DNA of 64,000 nt from an uncultured Bacteroidales bacterium (GTDB lineage: Bacteria; Bacteroidota; Bacteroidia; Bacteroidales; Porphyromonadaceae): the NCBI GenBank assembly GCA_947290775.1, contig CAMYPM010000001.1, positions 124,001-188,000 of the forward strand. Reading direction: 5' to 3'. This document shows, piece after piece, positions 1 to 10,142 of this stretch (positions within the stretch are counted from its first letter, which is position 1; each line of letters begins with the position of its first letter). The notes beneath the pieces were generated by a model. That model was given only the letters and a program-made list of their open reading frames with translations. It did no database searches and had not been told where the DNA came from. The translations under genes were made by a program, and so were the position numbers.

Positions 1-999
1 CTTATTGGCAATAAGCCACTCAGCTATTTGTAGGGCATTAAGCGCAGCACCTTTGCGTATCTGGTCTGCTACACACCAAAAATTAATAGCCGTAGGATCT
101 GCCAAATCTTGACGTATACGTCCCACGAAAACTTCGTTGCGCCCGGCTATAGGTAGTGGAGTCGGATAGCCGTTAGGCTTAGCCTCATCTATCACTACAA
201 TACCCTCCTTCTCGGCAAATGCCTTTCGCGCTGCCTCTACACTTATGGGCTTTTCGCCCTTTGCCCAAATAGCTTCACTATGGGCGCGCATAACCGGTAC
301 ACGTACACAAGTAGCACTCACGGCAACCTCACTATGCAGGATCTTTTTAGTCTCGTGATACATTTTCAGCTCCTCTTTGGTATAATCTCCATCGGCAAAT
401 ACATCAATATGAGGGATTACATTGAAAAGTAGTTGCTGAGAGAACTTCGCTACTTTCAGAGGGCTTTGGGCTGCATAGTCCTTTACTTGCTGCTCCAACT
501 CGGCCATGCCCATTGCGCCGGCTCCGCTTGCCGCTTGATAAGTAGCGACATGCACTTGCGTTAAGGGAGATATGGCATTTAGAGCATCCAAAGCAACTAC
601 CATTTGAATGGTAGAGCAGTTGGGATTGGCAATGATGTGTTTAGGGCACGTTAAAGCATCTTTGGGATTGACCTCCGGTACTACAAGGGGAACCTCGGCA
701 TCCATTCTAAAGGCAGACGAATTATCAATCATTAGCGTACCAAAGCGAGTGATGGTAGAGGCAAAGGCACGTGACGTATCGCCACCGGCAGAAACGAATG
801 CAATATCTATATCCTTAAAGGCATCATTATCTTGTAGCTCCTCTACTACACAGCTTTGCCCCATTACTTGGTACTGCTGTCCGGCGCTACGGAACGACCC
901 AAAGAGCCGTACCTGGTCACACGGAAAGCTTCGCTCATTCAGCAAATCAATAAAGGTCTGCCCTACAGCACCTGATGCTCCTACTATTGCTATTTTCAT
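1..999 (-). CDS. asd: Aspartate-semialdehyde dehydrogenase (3' end outside window)
   Basis: Reverse-strand translation from the ATG at 997-999 stays open for 333 codons to the window edge, so the C-terminus is missing. It begins [13 protein letters not shown], the glycine-rich NADP-binding loop, and has the active-site segment NPNCST with the catalytic cysteine at about residue 128. The enzyme reduces aspartyl phosphate to aspartate semialdehyde, the branch point to lysine, diaminopimelate, methionine and threonine, in the cytoplasm. It is divergent from the next gene. No clear TAnnTTTG promoter is visible upstream. Confidence 0.96.
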   Translation of the reverse strand, partial: MKIAIVGASGAVGQTFIDLLNERSFPCDQVRLFGSFRSAGQQYQVMGQSCVVEELQDNDAFKDIDIAFVSAGGDTSRAFASTITRFGTLMIDNSSAFRMDAEVPLVVPEVNPKDALTCPKHIIANPNCSTIQMVVALDALNAISPLTQVHVATYQAASGAGAMGMAELEQQVKDYAAQSPLKVAKFSQQLLFNVIPHIDVFADGDYTKEELKMYHETKKILHSEVAVSATCVRVPVMRAHSEAIWAKGEKPISVEAARKAFAEKEGIVVIDEAKPNGYPTPLPIAGRNEVFVGRIRQDLADPTAINFWCVADQIRKGAALNALQIAEWLIANK

Positions 1000-1085
1000 T
1001 GTTCTTCTCGGTTTTTAGTTTTATCTTCGCAGTGAGCTTACAGTAAGCCCCTACAATTGCTACAAATTTACTTACTTTGAGTGAA

Positions 1086-2963
1086 ATGACTATTGCACAC
1101 ACTTGCAGAACCTCTATGCTGGGTGCCTATATAGGGTGCATGATAGTGCTTTTGCTTTCTGCCGGAGCTCTCAAGGCTGATGAGTGGAAAGTGCGTTTTG
1201 CAGACTCAACCAAGCTACATACACCCCCTTGGCGTGGCTCTCTCTCCTCTTTTTCACTCACAGAAGAGGGATTAACACTGCAAATTGCTCACCCAAAGCG
1301 CTCCTACAATAGAGCTTTCTTATCTACTATACTTAAAGAAACTCCCAATTGCTCTTGGGGAGGCTCCATAACCTTCGACTTCTTACCCTCAGTGCAAAAT
1401 AGGATCGTACTGCTGCTATATCCCTATAGGGCCATTCGCAATAGTGCAGGTAACGAAGAAAAGGACTGGGTGGCCCTCGAAGTGGGTGCTAATAATCCGC
1501 CTCTTCTTGTTACACTTACCGCCGAAGAGATGCCCGAAGGATATTATCGGATAGGGACTACCAAGTCTCTTTTGGGGGATGGACTCAGCTATCCCTACAC
1601 GAGTAATATGAATCGCATCGATTGGCGCATCAATAAAGATGCCACCGGCCATTGGCAGCTCTATCTGAATACATACAACGATCTCAAAAATGAATTTCGT
1701 TTGATTGGAGAAGCTTCATTGCCGCAGAGTGCTTACTCAAGTAAACGAAAGGCATTTACCACGGCACTCGCCTTCGTATGCAGCAAAACGAATGCAGCCG
1801 ACCGCTTGAGCATCCATGAGCTTAGCTTTGCCGACGAGCCACTTACGCCCAGTATCAGCAGTACGCAAGAGTCTATTATTGCGGATATGAAGCTCTCGGA
1901 GCATGCCATTTCACTACTATGCCGTGATACACCCGACATTAGTAAAGCCTCATTTGAGATCACTCCGCCTAAGGAGGCACTACCGGGCACAGTCCAAAAG
2001 AAAAACATCGAACTTGCACTCAAAGCACCGCTTGGAAAGGGTATTTATACGCTCTCTATTACCGGAGTACGCTATCCGGATGGGGCGCTCAGTCCGGATG
2101 AGGAGATTATCTTTCAAGTAGAAGATAATGGCTCTTCCCACACTACAGAGCGAGCCAGTACCTCCCTGTGCTTAAGCGAAGTAATGCCCCGGCCAATACC
2201 TTCCTCAGCCGAGTACATAGAGCTTTACAATAGCGGAACAGAGCGTGTAGATCTCAATGAATACGGCTTTGCTTTGCGAAGTGAAGGACGCTTGGGAAAG
2301 ATTGTACCTATAAAGACGAGCCATCGCCTTTTAGAAGCAAATGCTTATCGGGCTGTCACGCCTTGGGCAGAAGCACTTATTCTCACACATCATATAACTG
2401 CAGAGGAGATTGCAGAAAGCCGTACTTTCCCCTCACTACCCAATACAAATGGACAGATAGCCTTAGTTCGCCTCTCTGATACTCTTATCATTGAGGAGAT
2501 GACTTATACGGCAAGCCAGATCACCATAGAGGATCGCAAGGAGGGTATTGCATTAGAAAGAAGTTGCTTTGATTGTGAATCCCTGCTACCGGCTAACTGG
2601 CATGCAGCAGCTGCCTCGGTAGGTTATGCGACGCCCGGCAAAGCAAATTCGAACGGCAATCCACCCGGCATGGCAAATGACGAGGAGCAAAATCTACTCT
2701 CTCCACTCTATATAGCACTGCAAATGCTGAATTCTCTCAAAGAAGAGCATTGTAAACTACAAATGACTTTCTACTCCCTACGCGGACAACGCATAGGCAT
2801 ATGGACTCATGAGCAGTGTAGTGCTTGGGCGGAAGCAACTGCTCGTGGAGAAAGCACCGCTGTACCCATTCCAACTATCTTCAATTGTTCTGTGGTAGTT
2901 GCCGAGATACAAAAAGGTGATAGCAATAAACCGGAACACTTCAATTTTGTATATTTACACTGA
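1086..2963 (+). CDS. Exported lamin-tail-domain (LTD) protein
   Basis: About 625 residues. The ATG at 1086 is preferred over a TTG at 1077; another in-frame ATG at 1116 would give a more compact signal peptide (MLGAYIGCMIVLLLSAGA). The middle (about residues 360-510) reads as a lamin tail domain: LCLSEVMPRPIPSSAEYIEL followed by N-G and D-L-N-E-Y motifs, ending in ATPGKAN. LTD domains are beta-sandwiches found in exported bacterial proteins, often with nucleases or adhesion modules; no nuclease motif is visible here. The C-terminus is not a clear T9SS sorting domain. It ends 30 bp before rfbA and could be co-transcribed with it. The function is unknown. Confidence 0.8.
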   Translation: MTIAHTCRTSMLGAYIGCMIVLLLSAGALKADEWKVRFADSTKLHTPPWRGSLSSFSLTEEGLTLQIAHPKRSYNRAFLSTILKETPNCSWGGSITFDFLPSVQNRIVLLLYPYRAIRNSAGNEEKDWVALEVGANNPPLLVTLTAEEMPEGYYRIGTTKSLLGDGLSYPYTSNMNRIDWRINKDATGHWQLYLNTYNDLKNEFRLIGEASLPQSAYSSKRKAFTTALAFVCSKTNAADRLSIHELSFADEPLTPSISSTQESIIADMKLSEHAISLLCRDTPDISKASFEITPPKEALPGTVQKKNIELALKAPLGKGIYTLSITGVRYPDGALSPDEEIIFQVEDNGSSHTTERASTSLCLSEVMPRPIPSSAEYIELYNSGTERVDLNEYGFALRSEGRLGKIVPIKTSHRLLEANAYRAVTPWAEALILTHHITAEEIAESRTFPSLPNTNGQIALVRLSDTLIIEEMTYTASQITIEDRKEGIALERSCFDCESLLPANWHAAAASVGYATPGKANSNGNPPGMANDEEQNLLSPLYIALQMLNSLKEEHCKLQMTFYSLRGQRIGIWTHEQCSAWAEATARGESTAVPIPTIFNCSVVVAEIQKGDSNKPEHFNFVYLH

Positions 2964-2993
2964 TAAATCATACCTATTGTCAACCCACAACCA

Positions 2994-3866
2994 ATGAAAG
3001 GAATTATACTTGCAGGAGGAAGCGGCACACGCTTACACCCAATCACAAGAGGCGTATCGAAGCAGCTACTTCCCATATACGATAAACCTATGATTTATTA
3101 CCCCCTCTCCACACTAATGTTGGCGGGGATTAGGGAAATACTCATCATATCGACACCACTTGATCTACCCTCTTTTAAACGTCTCTTAGGGGATGGCTCC
3201 ACCTATGGGGTAACCCTTCATTATGCAGAGCAGCAGGAGCCACGTGGCTTAGCCGAGGCCTTTATCATTGGGAAAGACTTTATTGGCAACGACAACGTAT
3301 GCTTAGTGCTCGGAGATAATATTTTCTACGGGCATGGCTTCCCGGCGATGATGCGGGATGCAGTACTAAACGCAGAGCAAAATGGGAGAGCTACCATATT
3401 CGGACACTATGTACAGGATCCCGAACGCTATGGAGTGGCTACACTGGACAAGGAGGGGCATATCGTCTCTATTGAGGAAAAGCCGCTCCATCCCCAAAGC
3501 CATTATGCCGTAGTAGGTCTCTACTTCTATCCCAATAGGGTAGTACAAATAGCGCAAAAGGTCACCCCATCAGCACGCGGTGAGCTGGAGATCACTTCTA
3601 TTAACCAAACTTTTCTTCAGCAGAAGGAGTTAGATATCAAACTCTTTGGCCGTGGTTTCGCTTGGCTCGATACAGGTACTTTCGAAAGCTTGGCAGAAGC
3701 CTCTATCTTTGTGGAGGTATTGGAGAAACGTCAGGGGCTAAAGGTTTCGTGCCCGGAAGAGATTGCTTTCCGAAATGGGTGGATATCCACCAACAAACTG
3801 CACCAAACGGCTCTCTCCATGCAACACAACAGCTATGGGCAATACTTAATGTCTTTACTGCCATGA
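2994..3866 (+). CDS. rfbA: Glucose-1-phosphate thymidylyltransferase
   Basis: 290 residues, the usual length for RmlA/RfbA. It starts [16 protein letters not shown], the nucleotidyltransferase signature at residues 8-16, and has the sugar-binding EKP (IVSIEEKP) and the GFAWLDTGT segment typical of the family. It makes dTDP-glucose from dTTP and glucose-1-phosphate, the first step to dTDP-L-rhamnose. It is the first gene of a four-gene operon in the order A-C-D-B, each overlapping the next by ATGA, which implies translational coupling. Confidence 0.97.
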   Translation: MKGIILAGGSGTRLHPITRGVSKQLLPIYDKPMIYYPLSTLMLAGIREILIISTPLDLPSFKRLLGDGSTYGVTLHYAEQQEPRGLAEAFIIGKDFIGNDNVCLVLGDNIFYGHGFPAMMRDAVLNAEQNGRATIFGHYVQDPERYGVATLDKEGHIVSIEEKPLHPQSHYAVVGLYFYPNRVVQIAQKVTPSARGELEITSINQTFLQQKELDIKLFGRGFAWLDTGTFESLAEASIFVEVLEKRQGLKVSCPEEIAFRNGWISTNKLHQTALSMQHNSYGQYLMSLLP

Positions 3867-4417
3867 ATATAATTACCACTCCCATTGAAGGGGTTATAGT
3901 CTTTGAGCCGGAAGTATTTCAAGATAGTCGCGGTTGCTTCTTCGAGAGCTTTCGCGAAGCACACTTCCACGAGTGGGTAGACCCGGCTGTTCGCTTTGTA
4001 CAAGACAACGAAAGCCATTCGCAGTATGGTGTAGTTCGGGGATTACATTTCCAAACCCCACCGCACGCACAAGCAAAATTAGTGCGTGTGGTACTCGGTG
4101 AGGTCATGGATGTAGCTGTAGACCTTAGGCGCAGCTCCCCTACTTACGGCCGGCATGTGGCTGTACGGCTCAGTGGAGAGAATAAACGTCAGCTCTTTCT
4201 CCCCAAAGGGATGGCACATGGATTTGCAACACTTAGTAGGGAGGTGATCTTTCAGTACCGTTGTGATAGCTACTATGCCCCTGAAAACGAGGGAGGTATA
4301 GATGCTTTTGATCCTGACTTAGCGATTGATTGGGGCATTCCCTTAGAGCAAGCTATTCGCTCGGAGAAGGATCTTCACAGAGCTCGTTTCATTGATTTTG
4401 TCTCCCCCTTTGAATGA
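3863..4417 (+). CDS. rfbC: dTDP-4-dehydrorhamnose 3,5-epimerase
   Basis: 184 residues from the ATG at 3863, which overlaps the rfbA stop by 4 bp (ATGA); a longer in-frame extension back to 3662 lies inside rfbA and is not credible. RmlC hallmarks are visible: RGLHFQ with the catalytic histidine, DVAVDLR with the catalytic aspartate, the cupin strand [12 protein letters not shown], and the FQYRCDSYY tyrosines. It epimerises the keto-sugar made by RfbB; the product goes to RfbD, encoded next. Confidence 0.97.
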   Translation: MNIITTPIEGVIVFEPEVFQDSRGCFFESFREAHFHEWVDPAVRFVQDNESHSQYGVVRGLHFQTPPHAQAKLVRVVLGEVMDVAVDLRRSSPTYGRHVAVRLSGENKRQLFLPKGMAHGFATLSREVIFQYRCDSYYAPENEGGIDAFDPDLAIDWGIPLEQAIRSEKDLHRARFIDFVSPFE

Positions 4418-5277
4418 ATAAACGCATTCTGGTAACCGGCTCCGGTGGTCAGCTGGGAATTGCCTTTCAACGCCTCTTGGGAGAGAGTGAGGAGATCCTG
4501 TATACCGATCATTCCTCTCTGGATATTACCGAGGCAAAGGCGATTGAGTCTATTGTATCACAGCATCATCCCGAGATAATCCTCAATTGCGCAGCCTACA
4601 CCGATGTAGAGCGTGCGGAGGAAGAGCAGGACAAGGCTTTTCAAGTCAATTGCGAAGCCGTGCGATGCTTAGCGCAAGCAGCTTATGAGAGTCGGGCGCT
4701 TCTTGTACATATCTCTACCGATTACCTCTTTGATGGCACCCAAACTGAGCCTATCACAGAGACAACCACTCCACATCCTCTCAATGTCTACGGAGCAAGC
4801 AAACTGGCAGGGGAGAAGGCGATCCTTGACTCCGGGTGCCGCTATTATATATTCCGCACTTCTTGGCTCTATGCGCCTTGGGGAGATAACTTTGTTCGCT
4901 TCATGCTTCGCTTGGCTACTGAGCGGGATACGCTCTACGTGGTGGACGATCAAATAGGAACCCCTACTTATGCGCCCAAACTTGCAGAAGCCATACTTCG
5001 TGTAATCCGAAGCAATTCCGTACCGGAGCAACAGATCTTTAACTACTCATCTGAAGGAGAATGCTCTCGCTATGATATGATTGCTTCGGCGGTTCGTGCT
5101 GCGGGGCTTGAGCACTGCAAAGTATTGCCCTGCGCCTCATCTCTTTTCCCGACTAAAGCAGTGCGTCCGGCTTACTCAGTACTGCACAAAGGCAAAATAC
5201 GTCATGCATTACACTGCTATATAGATGATTGGGAAGATACCCTTTTTGAGTTCATTCAATACGACTTATCGCTATGA
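4414..5277 (+). CDS. rfbD: dTDP-4-dehydrorhamnose reductase
   Basis: 287 residues, an SDR-family RmlD. The N-terminal Rossmann motif is VTGSGGQLG, followed by STDYLFDG and the catalytic YGASK (Y-x3-K). It reduces dTDP-4-dehydro-L-rhamnose with NAD(P)H to give dTDP-L-rhamnose, the donor for surface polysaccharide. It starts inside the rfbC stop and ends inside the rfbB start (both ATGA). Confidence 0.97.
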   Translation: MNKRILVTGSGGQLGIAFQRLLGESEEILYTDHSSLDITEAKAIESIVSQHHPEIILNCAAYTDVERAEEEQDKAFQVNCEAVRCLAQAAYESRALLVHISTDYLFDGTQTEPITETTTPHPLNVYGASKLAGEKAILDSGCRYYIFRTSWLYAPWGDNFVRFMLRLATERDTLYVVDDQIGTPTYAPKLAEAILRVIRSNSVPEQQIFNYSSEGECSRYDMIASAVRAAGLEHCKVLPCASSLFPTKAVRPAYSVLHKGKIRHALHCYIDDWEDTLFEFIQYDLSL

Positions 5278-6344
5278 AATTTGAGAAAAGTATTCTTATC
5301 ACCGGTGGTGCCGGTTTCATAGGTTCGCATGTAGTACGTCGTTTGGTACGTTGCTATCCGCACTATCACATCATCAACCTTGATAAACTTACCTATGCAG
5401 GCAATCTCGCCAATGTCATTGATGTAGCCAACGAGCCTAACTACTGCTTCGTTAAAGGGGATGTAACTGATGCTGCGCTGGTGAATGATCTCTTTGCAAC
5501 CCATCACATTGATGCGGTTATCCACCTTGCAGCCGAGAGTCATGTGGATAGAAGCATTCGCGAGCCCCTTGCCTTTGTGCAAACGAATGTATTAGGCACT
5601 CTAACCCTTTTAGAGGCTGCAAAGGAAGCTTGGCGAGAGCACTTTGAAGGGAAGCGATTCTACCAAATCAGTACCGATGAAGTGTATGGCGCCCTCGCTT
5701 CCGGTGATCCGGCTTTCACTGAGTGCAACCGCTATGAGCCGCATAGTCCCTACTCGGCCTCTAAAGCTTCTGCGGATCACTTTGTACGAGCATACCACGA
5801 TACCTATGGATTACCTACACTTATTTCAAACTGCTCTAATAACTATGGCCCCTACCAATTTCCCGAAAAGTTAATTCCACTTTTCATCAACAATATACGT
5901 TTAGGCAAGCCTCTTCCTATCTATGGAAAGGGAGATAACGTGCGCGACTGGCTCTATGTAGAAGGCCATGCTGCCGCCATTGATCTCGTTCTACATAAGG
6001 GACGCATCGGAGAGACCTACTGCATAGGAGGAGATAACGAATGGCGCAATATTGATCTTGTTAAGCTACTGATAGCTACCACAGACCGCTTACTCGCCCG
6101 TCCAAAGGGATACTCCGAGTCGCTTATTACTTATGTGGCCGATAGAGCCGGTCATGATCTGCGCTATGCTATTGATGCCACTAAGCTCAAGCAGGAACTC
6201 GGATGGGCTCCCTCTCTCTGCTTTGAAGAGGGATTAGAGCGCACTGTGCAATGGTATCTCACTCACGATAAGTGGCTCAACGATGTAACCCAAGGGGCAT
6301 ATCAAGCTTACTACCAACAATATTATGGCGGCAACCAAAGCTAA
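5274..6344 (+). CDS. rfbB: dTDP-glucose 4,6-dehydratase
   Basis: 356 residues, full length for RmlB. An extended SDR with GGAGFIGSH near the N-terminus, the active-site STDEVYG, YSASKAS (Y-x3-K), and the nucleotide-sugar region SNNYGPYQFPEKLIP. It oxidises and dehydrates dTDP-glucose to the 4-keto-6-deoxy sugar, which is step two of the pathway although the gene is last in the operon. No strong terminator lies right after it; the next element is the tRNA promoter. Confidence 0.97.
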   Translation: MKFEKSILITGGAGFIGSHVVRRLVRCYPHYHIINLDKLTYAGNLANVIDVANEPNYCFVKGDVTDAALVNDLFATHHIDAVIHLAAESHVDRSIREPLAFVQTNVLGTLTLLEAAKEAWREHFEGKRFYQISTDEVYGALASGDPAFTECNRYEPHSPYSASKASADHFVRAYHDTYGLPTLISNCSNNYGPYQFPEKLIPLFINNIRLGKPLPIYGKGDNVRDWLYVEGHAAAIDLVLHKGRIGETYCIGGDNEWRNIDLVKLLIATTDRLLARPKGYSESLITYVADRAGHDLRYAIDATKLKQELGWAPSLCFEEGLERTVQWYLTHDKWLNDVTQGAYQAYYQQYYGGNQS

Positions 6345-6369
6345 GTAGTGATATGGTATCGGCATGGTA

Positions 6370-6400
6370 TTGTGAGAAAAAATAAAAAGCATTACCTTTG
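6370..6400 (+). promoter_or_regulatory. Promoter for the CAU tRNA
   Basis: TACCTTTG at 6393-6400 matches the Bacteroidota -7 box TAnnTTTG, with TTG at 6370-6372 and a 20-nt spacer. The tRNA starts about 55 nt downstream. Seen in sequence; activity is inferred from the consensus. Confidence 0.7.
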
Positions 6401-6454
6401 TCGTCACTAAAGTCATGTATGGGCTTTTTCTCTATGCAAAAGCTCAGTGGCGGA

Positions 6455-6528
6455 GGTCCCATAGCTCAGTTGGTTAGAGCACCTGACTCATAATCAGGGA
6501 GTCCTTGGTTCAAGCCCAAGTGGGACCA
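6455..6528 (+). tRNA. tRNA with CAU anticodon (Met or Ile2)
   Basis: Complete cloverleaf: acceptor arms GGTCCCA and TGGGACC pair perfectly, D-arm GCTC/GAGC, anticodon stem CCTGA/TCAGG with loop CTCATAA (anticodon CAT at 6489-6491), and T-loop TTCAAGC in stem CTTGG/CCAAG. The discriminator is A; no CCA is encoded. It is not an initiator type because the first pair is G-C. Elongator Met and lysidine-modified Ile2 cannot be separated by eye. Confidence 0.95.
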
Positions 6529-6550
6529 CTCATAATGATAAGATTCTGTG

Positions 6551-6584
6551 GCAGTCGGTATCGTGCGATACCGGCTGCTTTTTT
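6551..6584 (+). terminator. Rho-independent terminator after the tRNA
   Basis: Arms at 6551-6563 and 6566-6578 form a 13-bp stem with one G-T pair and a 2-nt gap, followed by TTTTTT. It directly follows the tRNA. Confidence 0.85.
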
Positions 6585-6668
6585 CTTTCTGTGGCATCTT
6601 GAATATCAAGGGGATATACCCCTTCGATGAAATGGTAGTACTGGTAAGGTTACTACCTGTATCCGACA

Positions 6669-8393
6669 TTACTGATGGTGCGATAGGTTGTGCACCTTGA
6701 CAATATCTTCCTCACTCCTCAATATCTTCTCCACCGGCACCGGCTTATTGTGATCGCTGAGGTACATCCATTCGGAGGGCGTGTACTTGCAGCTGGCTAC
6801 TGAAAGAGTATCCTCACGATAGGGCGTATCTATGCCTGCCATTTCAAGCATTGTGTGGAACGTAGATTTACTATTTGATACATTCTTATGCCTGTTGTTC
6901 TGTAGTGTGGCTACTACTGAAGGATAGGTACTGCGGTAGGGATCTGACATCCACACAATGAATGGCACGTGAAGCTCATAGTAGGACGGCACTGGGGAGG
7001 CATGCAAAAAGAGTCGACGACTATCGTCAAATATATTTTCACCATGATCCGATGTGTAGAGCATAGCCGCTTGAGCACCGCTCTGCCGGAGCTGCATGAT
7101 CACACCATGCAGGAAGCTATCCGTACTGTGGATTGAATTGTCATAGGCATTGATAAGTGAAGCTCGATTGGACCACTTCACTGCACTTGCATCATCGGGC
7201 TTAAATACAGCATGTGCAGCTTCATAGCGCTGGCAGTAATTGAAGTGCGAGCCATGAGAATGAAGTATAATAAGCTCCTTCTTTCTCCCTTTGTCCAGTA
7301 CATCCTTTAGGAAGGGAAGCATACTAATATCGGTTACATTAGCCTTTTTACTGAATTTTTCCTTGATAAATACCCATTCATCGGCTGCTTCGCCAAAGAA
7401 ATCAATGAACGAACGATTAGGGCATTGATTAGAGATAAAGACCGTATGGAATCCTGCCTCCTTGAATGCGGTTACGATACCCTTTTCATGATAGATACGA
7501 TCGTAGTTTTCTGCTGTTGCGGCAGACATCAAGAGGGATACACTCTTGTGGGTGGTATTCGATTGGGTGAGCACATTGGTAAATGTCACTAAGCCCGAAG
7601 TACTATCTAATAGGGGAGTCGTTTTTCGCTTGTATCCGTACAAACTAAAATTATGTACTCTTGCCGTTTCGCCGATCACCAGTACATATATCTCGCGGTC
7701 GTCAGCAATATGCGTACTCTTAGCGTTGAATGTAAATTCCTCTGAGGTTTTGGCATAGTTTACCGTAGCATGCGCCCGCTCTACAGCGAGTACCAAGTTG
7801 TAGCCCACATTGATCGGATAGAGGTGTAGCTTGGCTCTGTACTCGCGATCCGTGGCATAACTCACTCCGATACTTACCACTCCCAAGGCAACCGCTATAA
7901 GAGCTATCCGACGTTGCCGTAAGATAAAAGTGGAAGGGAGCAGGTCTTTCTTGCATAGGGAAATTGTACCCAAAACAAGCGGTGCTAAATAGACTATTAC
8001 CACAGCGATGAGGGCGGGGAAAATATTACCCAACAGCTCCGTAGCCTCTCCCGAATTGGCGGAAAAGAGGTTGAGGTACATATCTACCGCTATTATAGAG
8101 CATCCGTAAAGATAGATGAGCACCATTTGAAAGCCTGCAACTATGAGTGGCAGAAAGAGCAGCCACGTTACTTTGCCGGGACGTCGGCTAAGCGTCATCA
8201 GTAGCCACAACACGGACACCGGTAGCAATATATTGGTTATGGTGCCTGCCGGGGGCATACGCTCCGTTATACTGAGTGCAATATTGGGAATGGCAAGTAC
8301 TGCTATAGTTAACCAAAATATAAGGATAGGTCGCTTGACGGACAAGTCTTTTTTTCGTTTGTCCAAAGCTATTGTGTGACGAAATAATTGCAT
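6669..8393 (-). CDS. EptA-like phosphoethanolamine transferase (alkaline-phosphatase superfamily)
   Basis: 574 residues. The first 200 or so contain about five hydrophobic segments, then a periplasmic catalytic domain opens with VLVIGETARVHNFSLYGY, the metal-binding E of the EptA/sulfatase family. The nucleophile threonine lies in TQSNTTHKSV; LHSHGSH and TSDHGEN supply the remaining metal ligands. Family members transfer phosphoethanolamine to lipid A or another glycan, which lowers surface charge and polymyxin sensitivity. The substrate here is inferred. It is monocistronic, with a 22-bp repeat array 179 bp upstream of its start. The upstream TACCTTTA resembles a -7 box with one mismatch. 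Confidence 0.87.
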   Translation of the reverse strand: MQLFRHTIALDKRKKDLSVKRPILIFWLTIAVLAIPNIALSITERMPPAGTITNILLPVSVLWLLMTLSRRPGKVTWLLFLPLIVAGFQMVLIYLYGCSIIAVDMYLNLFSANSGEATELLGNIFPALIAVVIVYLAPLVLGTISLCKKDLLPSTFILRQRRIALIAVALGVVSIGVSYATDREYRAKLHLYPINVGYNLVLAVERAHATVNYAKTSEEFTFNAKSTHIADDREIYVLVIGETARVHNFSLYGYKRKTTPLLDSTSGLVTFTNVLTQSNTTHKSVSLLMSAATAENYDRIYHEKGIVTAFKEAGFHTVFISNQCPNRSFIDFFGEAADEWVFIKEKFSKKANVTDISMLPFLKDVLDKGRKKELIILHSHGSHFNYCQRYEAAHAVFKPDDASAVKWSNRASLINAYDNSIHSTDSFLHGVIMQLRQSGAQAAMLYTSDHGENIFDDSRRLFLHASPVPSYYELHVPFIVWMSDPYRSTYPSVVATLQNNRHKNVSNSKSTFHTMLEMAGIDTPYREDTLSVASCKYTPSEWMYLSDHNKPVPVEKILRSEEDIVKVHNLSHHQ

Positions 8394-8571
8394 CGGAAAA
8401 AGTCTACAGGAAAACTAACTTCAAACAGAACACTCGATAAGTAATAAGTGTAAAGGTACATAAAACAATGATACCGTGAACCGAACATCCATAATTGCTC
8501 TTCCTAAAAGAAGCGGTTTGTCAGTGCTCGCTTTTGCATCAAATATATATAGCAGTACGGTCGGCAGCTCG

Positions 8572-8659
8572 TAAAAAAAGATCTGTATGTTTCAAATAAA
8601 AGATCAGAACCTTCTTCCCAAAAGATACAGATGTTTTAATTCATAGATCAGTACCTTTT
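8572..8659. repeat. 22-bp tandem array A (four units)
   Basis: Four head-to-tail 22-bp units at 8572-8593, 8594-8615, 8616-8637 and 8638-8659. Cores include AAAGATCAGAACCTT and AAAGATACAGATGTTT, imperfect versions of two words shared with the arrays at 24170, 43296 and 60713. No spacers, no ORF. It lies in the 394-bp gap between eptA and rplS, which otherwise holds only the rplS terminator. Confidence 0.9.
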
Positions 8660-8707
8660 TTGAAAATGTTGTGGGGAACTAAGCCCCTTGTATGGCTTCC
8701 CGGAAAG

Positions 8708-8753
8708 AAGAGAGGCACTGCGAGGATTTTATATCCCATGCAATGCCTCTCTT
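8708..8753 (-). terminator. rplS terminator
   Basis: Arms at 8708-8721 and 8740-8753 pair over about 14 bp with one mismatch. Read on the minus strand the hairpin is followed by CTTT. It sits 35 bp beyond the rplS stop. Confidence 0.75.
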
Positions 8754-8787
8754 AGGTTAATAGAGAGCTACTCTCTTGCGGATGAAT

Positions 8788-9156
8788 TTATTGCTTTACA
8801 CTCTTAGAAATAAAGCGACGCTCCTTAATACGAGCTGACTTACCGGTACGCTCACGCAGGTAGTAAAGCTTAGCTCGGCGTACTTTACCATGACGCTCTA
8901 CTGTAATATTCTCAATAAATGGGCTGTCGTACGGGAAAATACGCTCTACTGCAATACCGTCTGATATTTTACGTACGGTAAAGCGACGCTTTTCTTGGTG
9001 TCCGTTAATGGCAAGTACTACACCGCGATACTTCTGGATACGCTCTTTGTTGCCCTCCTTGATACGGTATTCAACCGTAATAGTATCTCCTACAGTGAAA
9101 AGGGGATGTTGCTTACCCGTCTTGAATTCGTCGTTGACTAATTTGATAAAATCCAT
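8788..9156 (-). CDS. rplS: 50S ribosomal protein L19
   Basis: 122 residues from the ATG at 9154-9156 ([11 protein letters not shown]), the usual L19 start; an in-frame extension to 9285 would begin upstream of the -7 box and is rejected. Conserved L19 text: F-x2[24 protein letters not shown], and [11 protein letters not shown] near the C-terminus. L19 sits at the 30S-50S interface. It has its own promoter and terminator, unlike the trmD-rplS linkage of Proteobacteria. Confidence 0.98.
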   Translation of the reverse strand: MDFIKLVNDEFKTGKQHPLFTVGDTITVEYRIKEGNKERIQKYRGVVLAINGHQEKRRFTVRKISDGIAVERIFPYDSPFIENITVERHGKVRRAKLYYLRERTGKSARIKERRFISKSVKQ

Positions 9157-9274
9157 TCTTTTGCTCGTTTTAATTAGTTTCTTTCGTCTAAACGCAATAT
9201 GCCGACTACTCCTCTTTGCCGTGATACAAGGATCACAAGGGTGCCCCGTAAGCAGAGATTGCGCAAAGCATTTG

Positions 9275-9304
9275 CAAAGGTACACAATCTCAATGAATTA
9301 TCAA
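9275..9304 (-). promoter_or_regulatory. rplS promoter
   Basis: On the minus strand TACCTTTG (9275-9282) is a perfect -7 box with TTG at 9302-9304 and a 19-nt spacer. The left end of the duplicated 136-bp segment (9279) falls inside this box, so the second copy at 13215 keeps the -33 element but reads TACCCTTA instead of the full -7 box. Confidence 0.8.
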
Positions 9305-9413
9305 CACATAAGCCAAACCCTTCTCTTTCAGGCTAACTCCCCTTGCTCTTGTCTTTTTGTTTAAGACCCTAAATAATGCGGTGTGTGGAATAAAAGAATA
9401 AGCCGCTCCTCTT
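9279..9413. repeat. Left direct repeat flanking the LRR island (about 136 bp)
   Basis: Matches 13215-13351. The first 61 bp (from GGTACACAATC) are identical, a stretch of about 20 bp is diverged, then TTTAAGACCCTAAATAATGC and the final CCGCTCCTCTT agree again. This copy ends with only the left arm of the terminator hairpin that is complete in the right copy. Confidence 0.92.
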
Positions 9414-9787
9414 TACCTTTGAAGAATATCCGGAGTTATGTATTCCGAATACAAATAATGCTGTTGTGGGGTTCTTCACTGCATTAAAGAGCAGATTGCA
9501 GCAATTCGTCCCTGAATCTACCTATTTTTGCTACTTAACCGATTAATTCTACGGCAAGACAAGACTTACTAAACGGTAGCCCCATAAAAGGCTAAACTAC
9601 AAAATGCCTAAAGAAGCCTCCATAAAGTAATTCTCTCCAAATTACTTTTGACTCGAGGTATTAAATAGAGACATATTTCAAGATTAATAATAATTACTGT
9701 ATATTTGTCTACGCTTATAAAGGAGATTGTAGTGTCTATAAAAATGAATGTTTGTAATACAAACAAAGCATTTAAAATACACTATTT

Positions 9788-9934
9788 ATGGCAAACTGTT
9801 TACTTCCAGATCTTGATTCATTGGTTTTCAAGTTCTTTATTAGCGAAAGAGATGCATTATTAGAAGAAAACTCGACATTTAAGAAATACCAAAACAAGAG
9901 GCGGCCTTTCTGTCCTGATGGAATGTCGCTGTGA
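9788..9934 (+). CDS. Short ORF, unknown, possibly a gene fragment
   Basis: 48 codons starting MANCLLPDLDSLVFKFF and ending CPDGMSL, 80 nt downstream of TATATTTG. The ORF has a plausible hydrophobic-then-charged character but no motif I recognise. It could be a real small protein or the 5' end of a gene lost when the island formed, because the next 280 bp are non-coding in all frames. Confidence 0.3.
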   Translation: MANCLLPDLDSLVFKFFISERDALLEENSTFKKYQNKRRPFCPDGMSL

Positions 9935-10142
9935 AGTTTTTAGAGAAATATAGAAGTTGATTTTCCGGAATTGTTATGAGAGATACCATCCGAGGAGTTT
10001 ATTCTGCCCCAATACTCGCTCGTTCGAAGATACGCTATTATTGAAAAGATAGTTTTATATCCTTTCTAATAATTTGGGAATATTGGGGCTTATTGGCAAA
10101 ATGAAAGCTTACTTGGATTGCTTTTCTGAGTAAGACGTGAAG

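Noticed and set aside
1072..1079. TTACTTTG as a promoter for the lamin-tail gene
   Set aside because: The second base does not fit TAnnTTTG and no -33 element is at the right distance.
3662..3862. 67-codon upstream extension of rfbC
   Set aside because: It lies wholly inside rfbA in another frame; the ATG at 3863 with the ATGA overlap gives the normal RmlC length.
8572..8659. 22-bp arrays as possible CRISPR arrays
   Set aside because: Units are contiguous without unique spacers, vary in sequence, and no cas genes are in the window.
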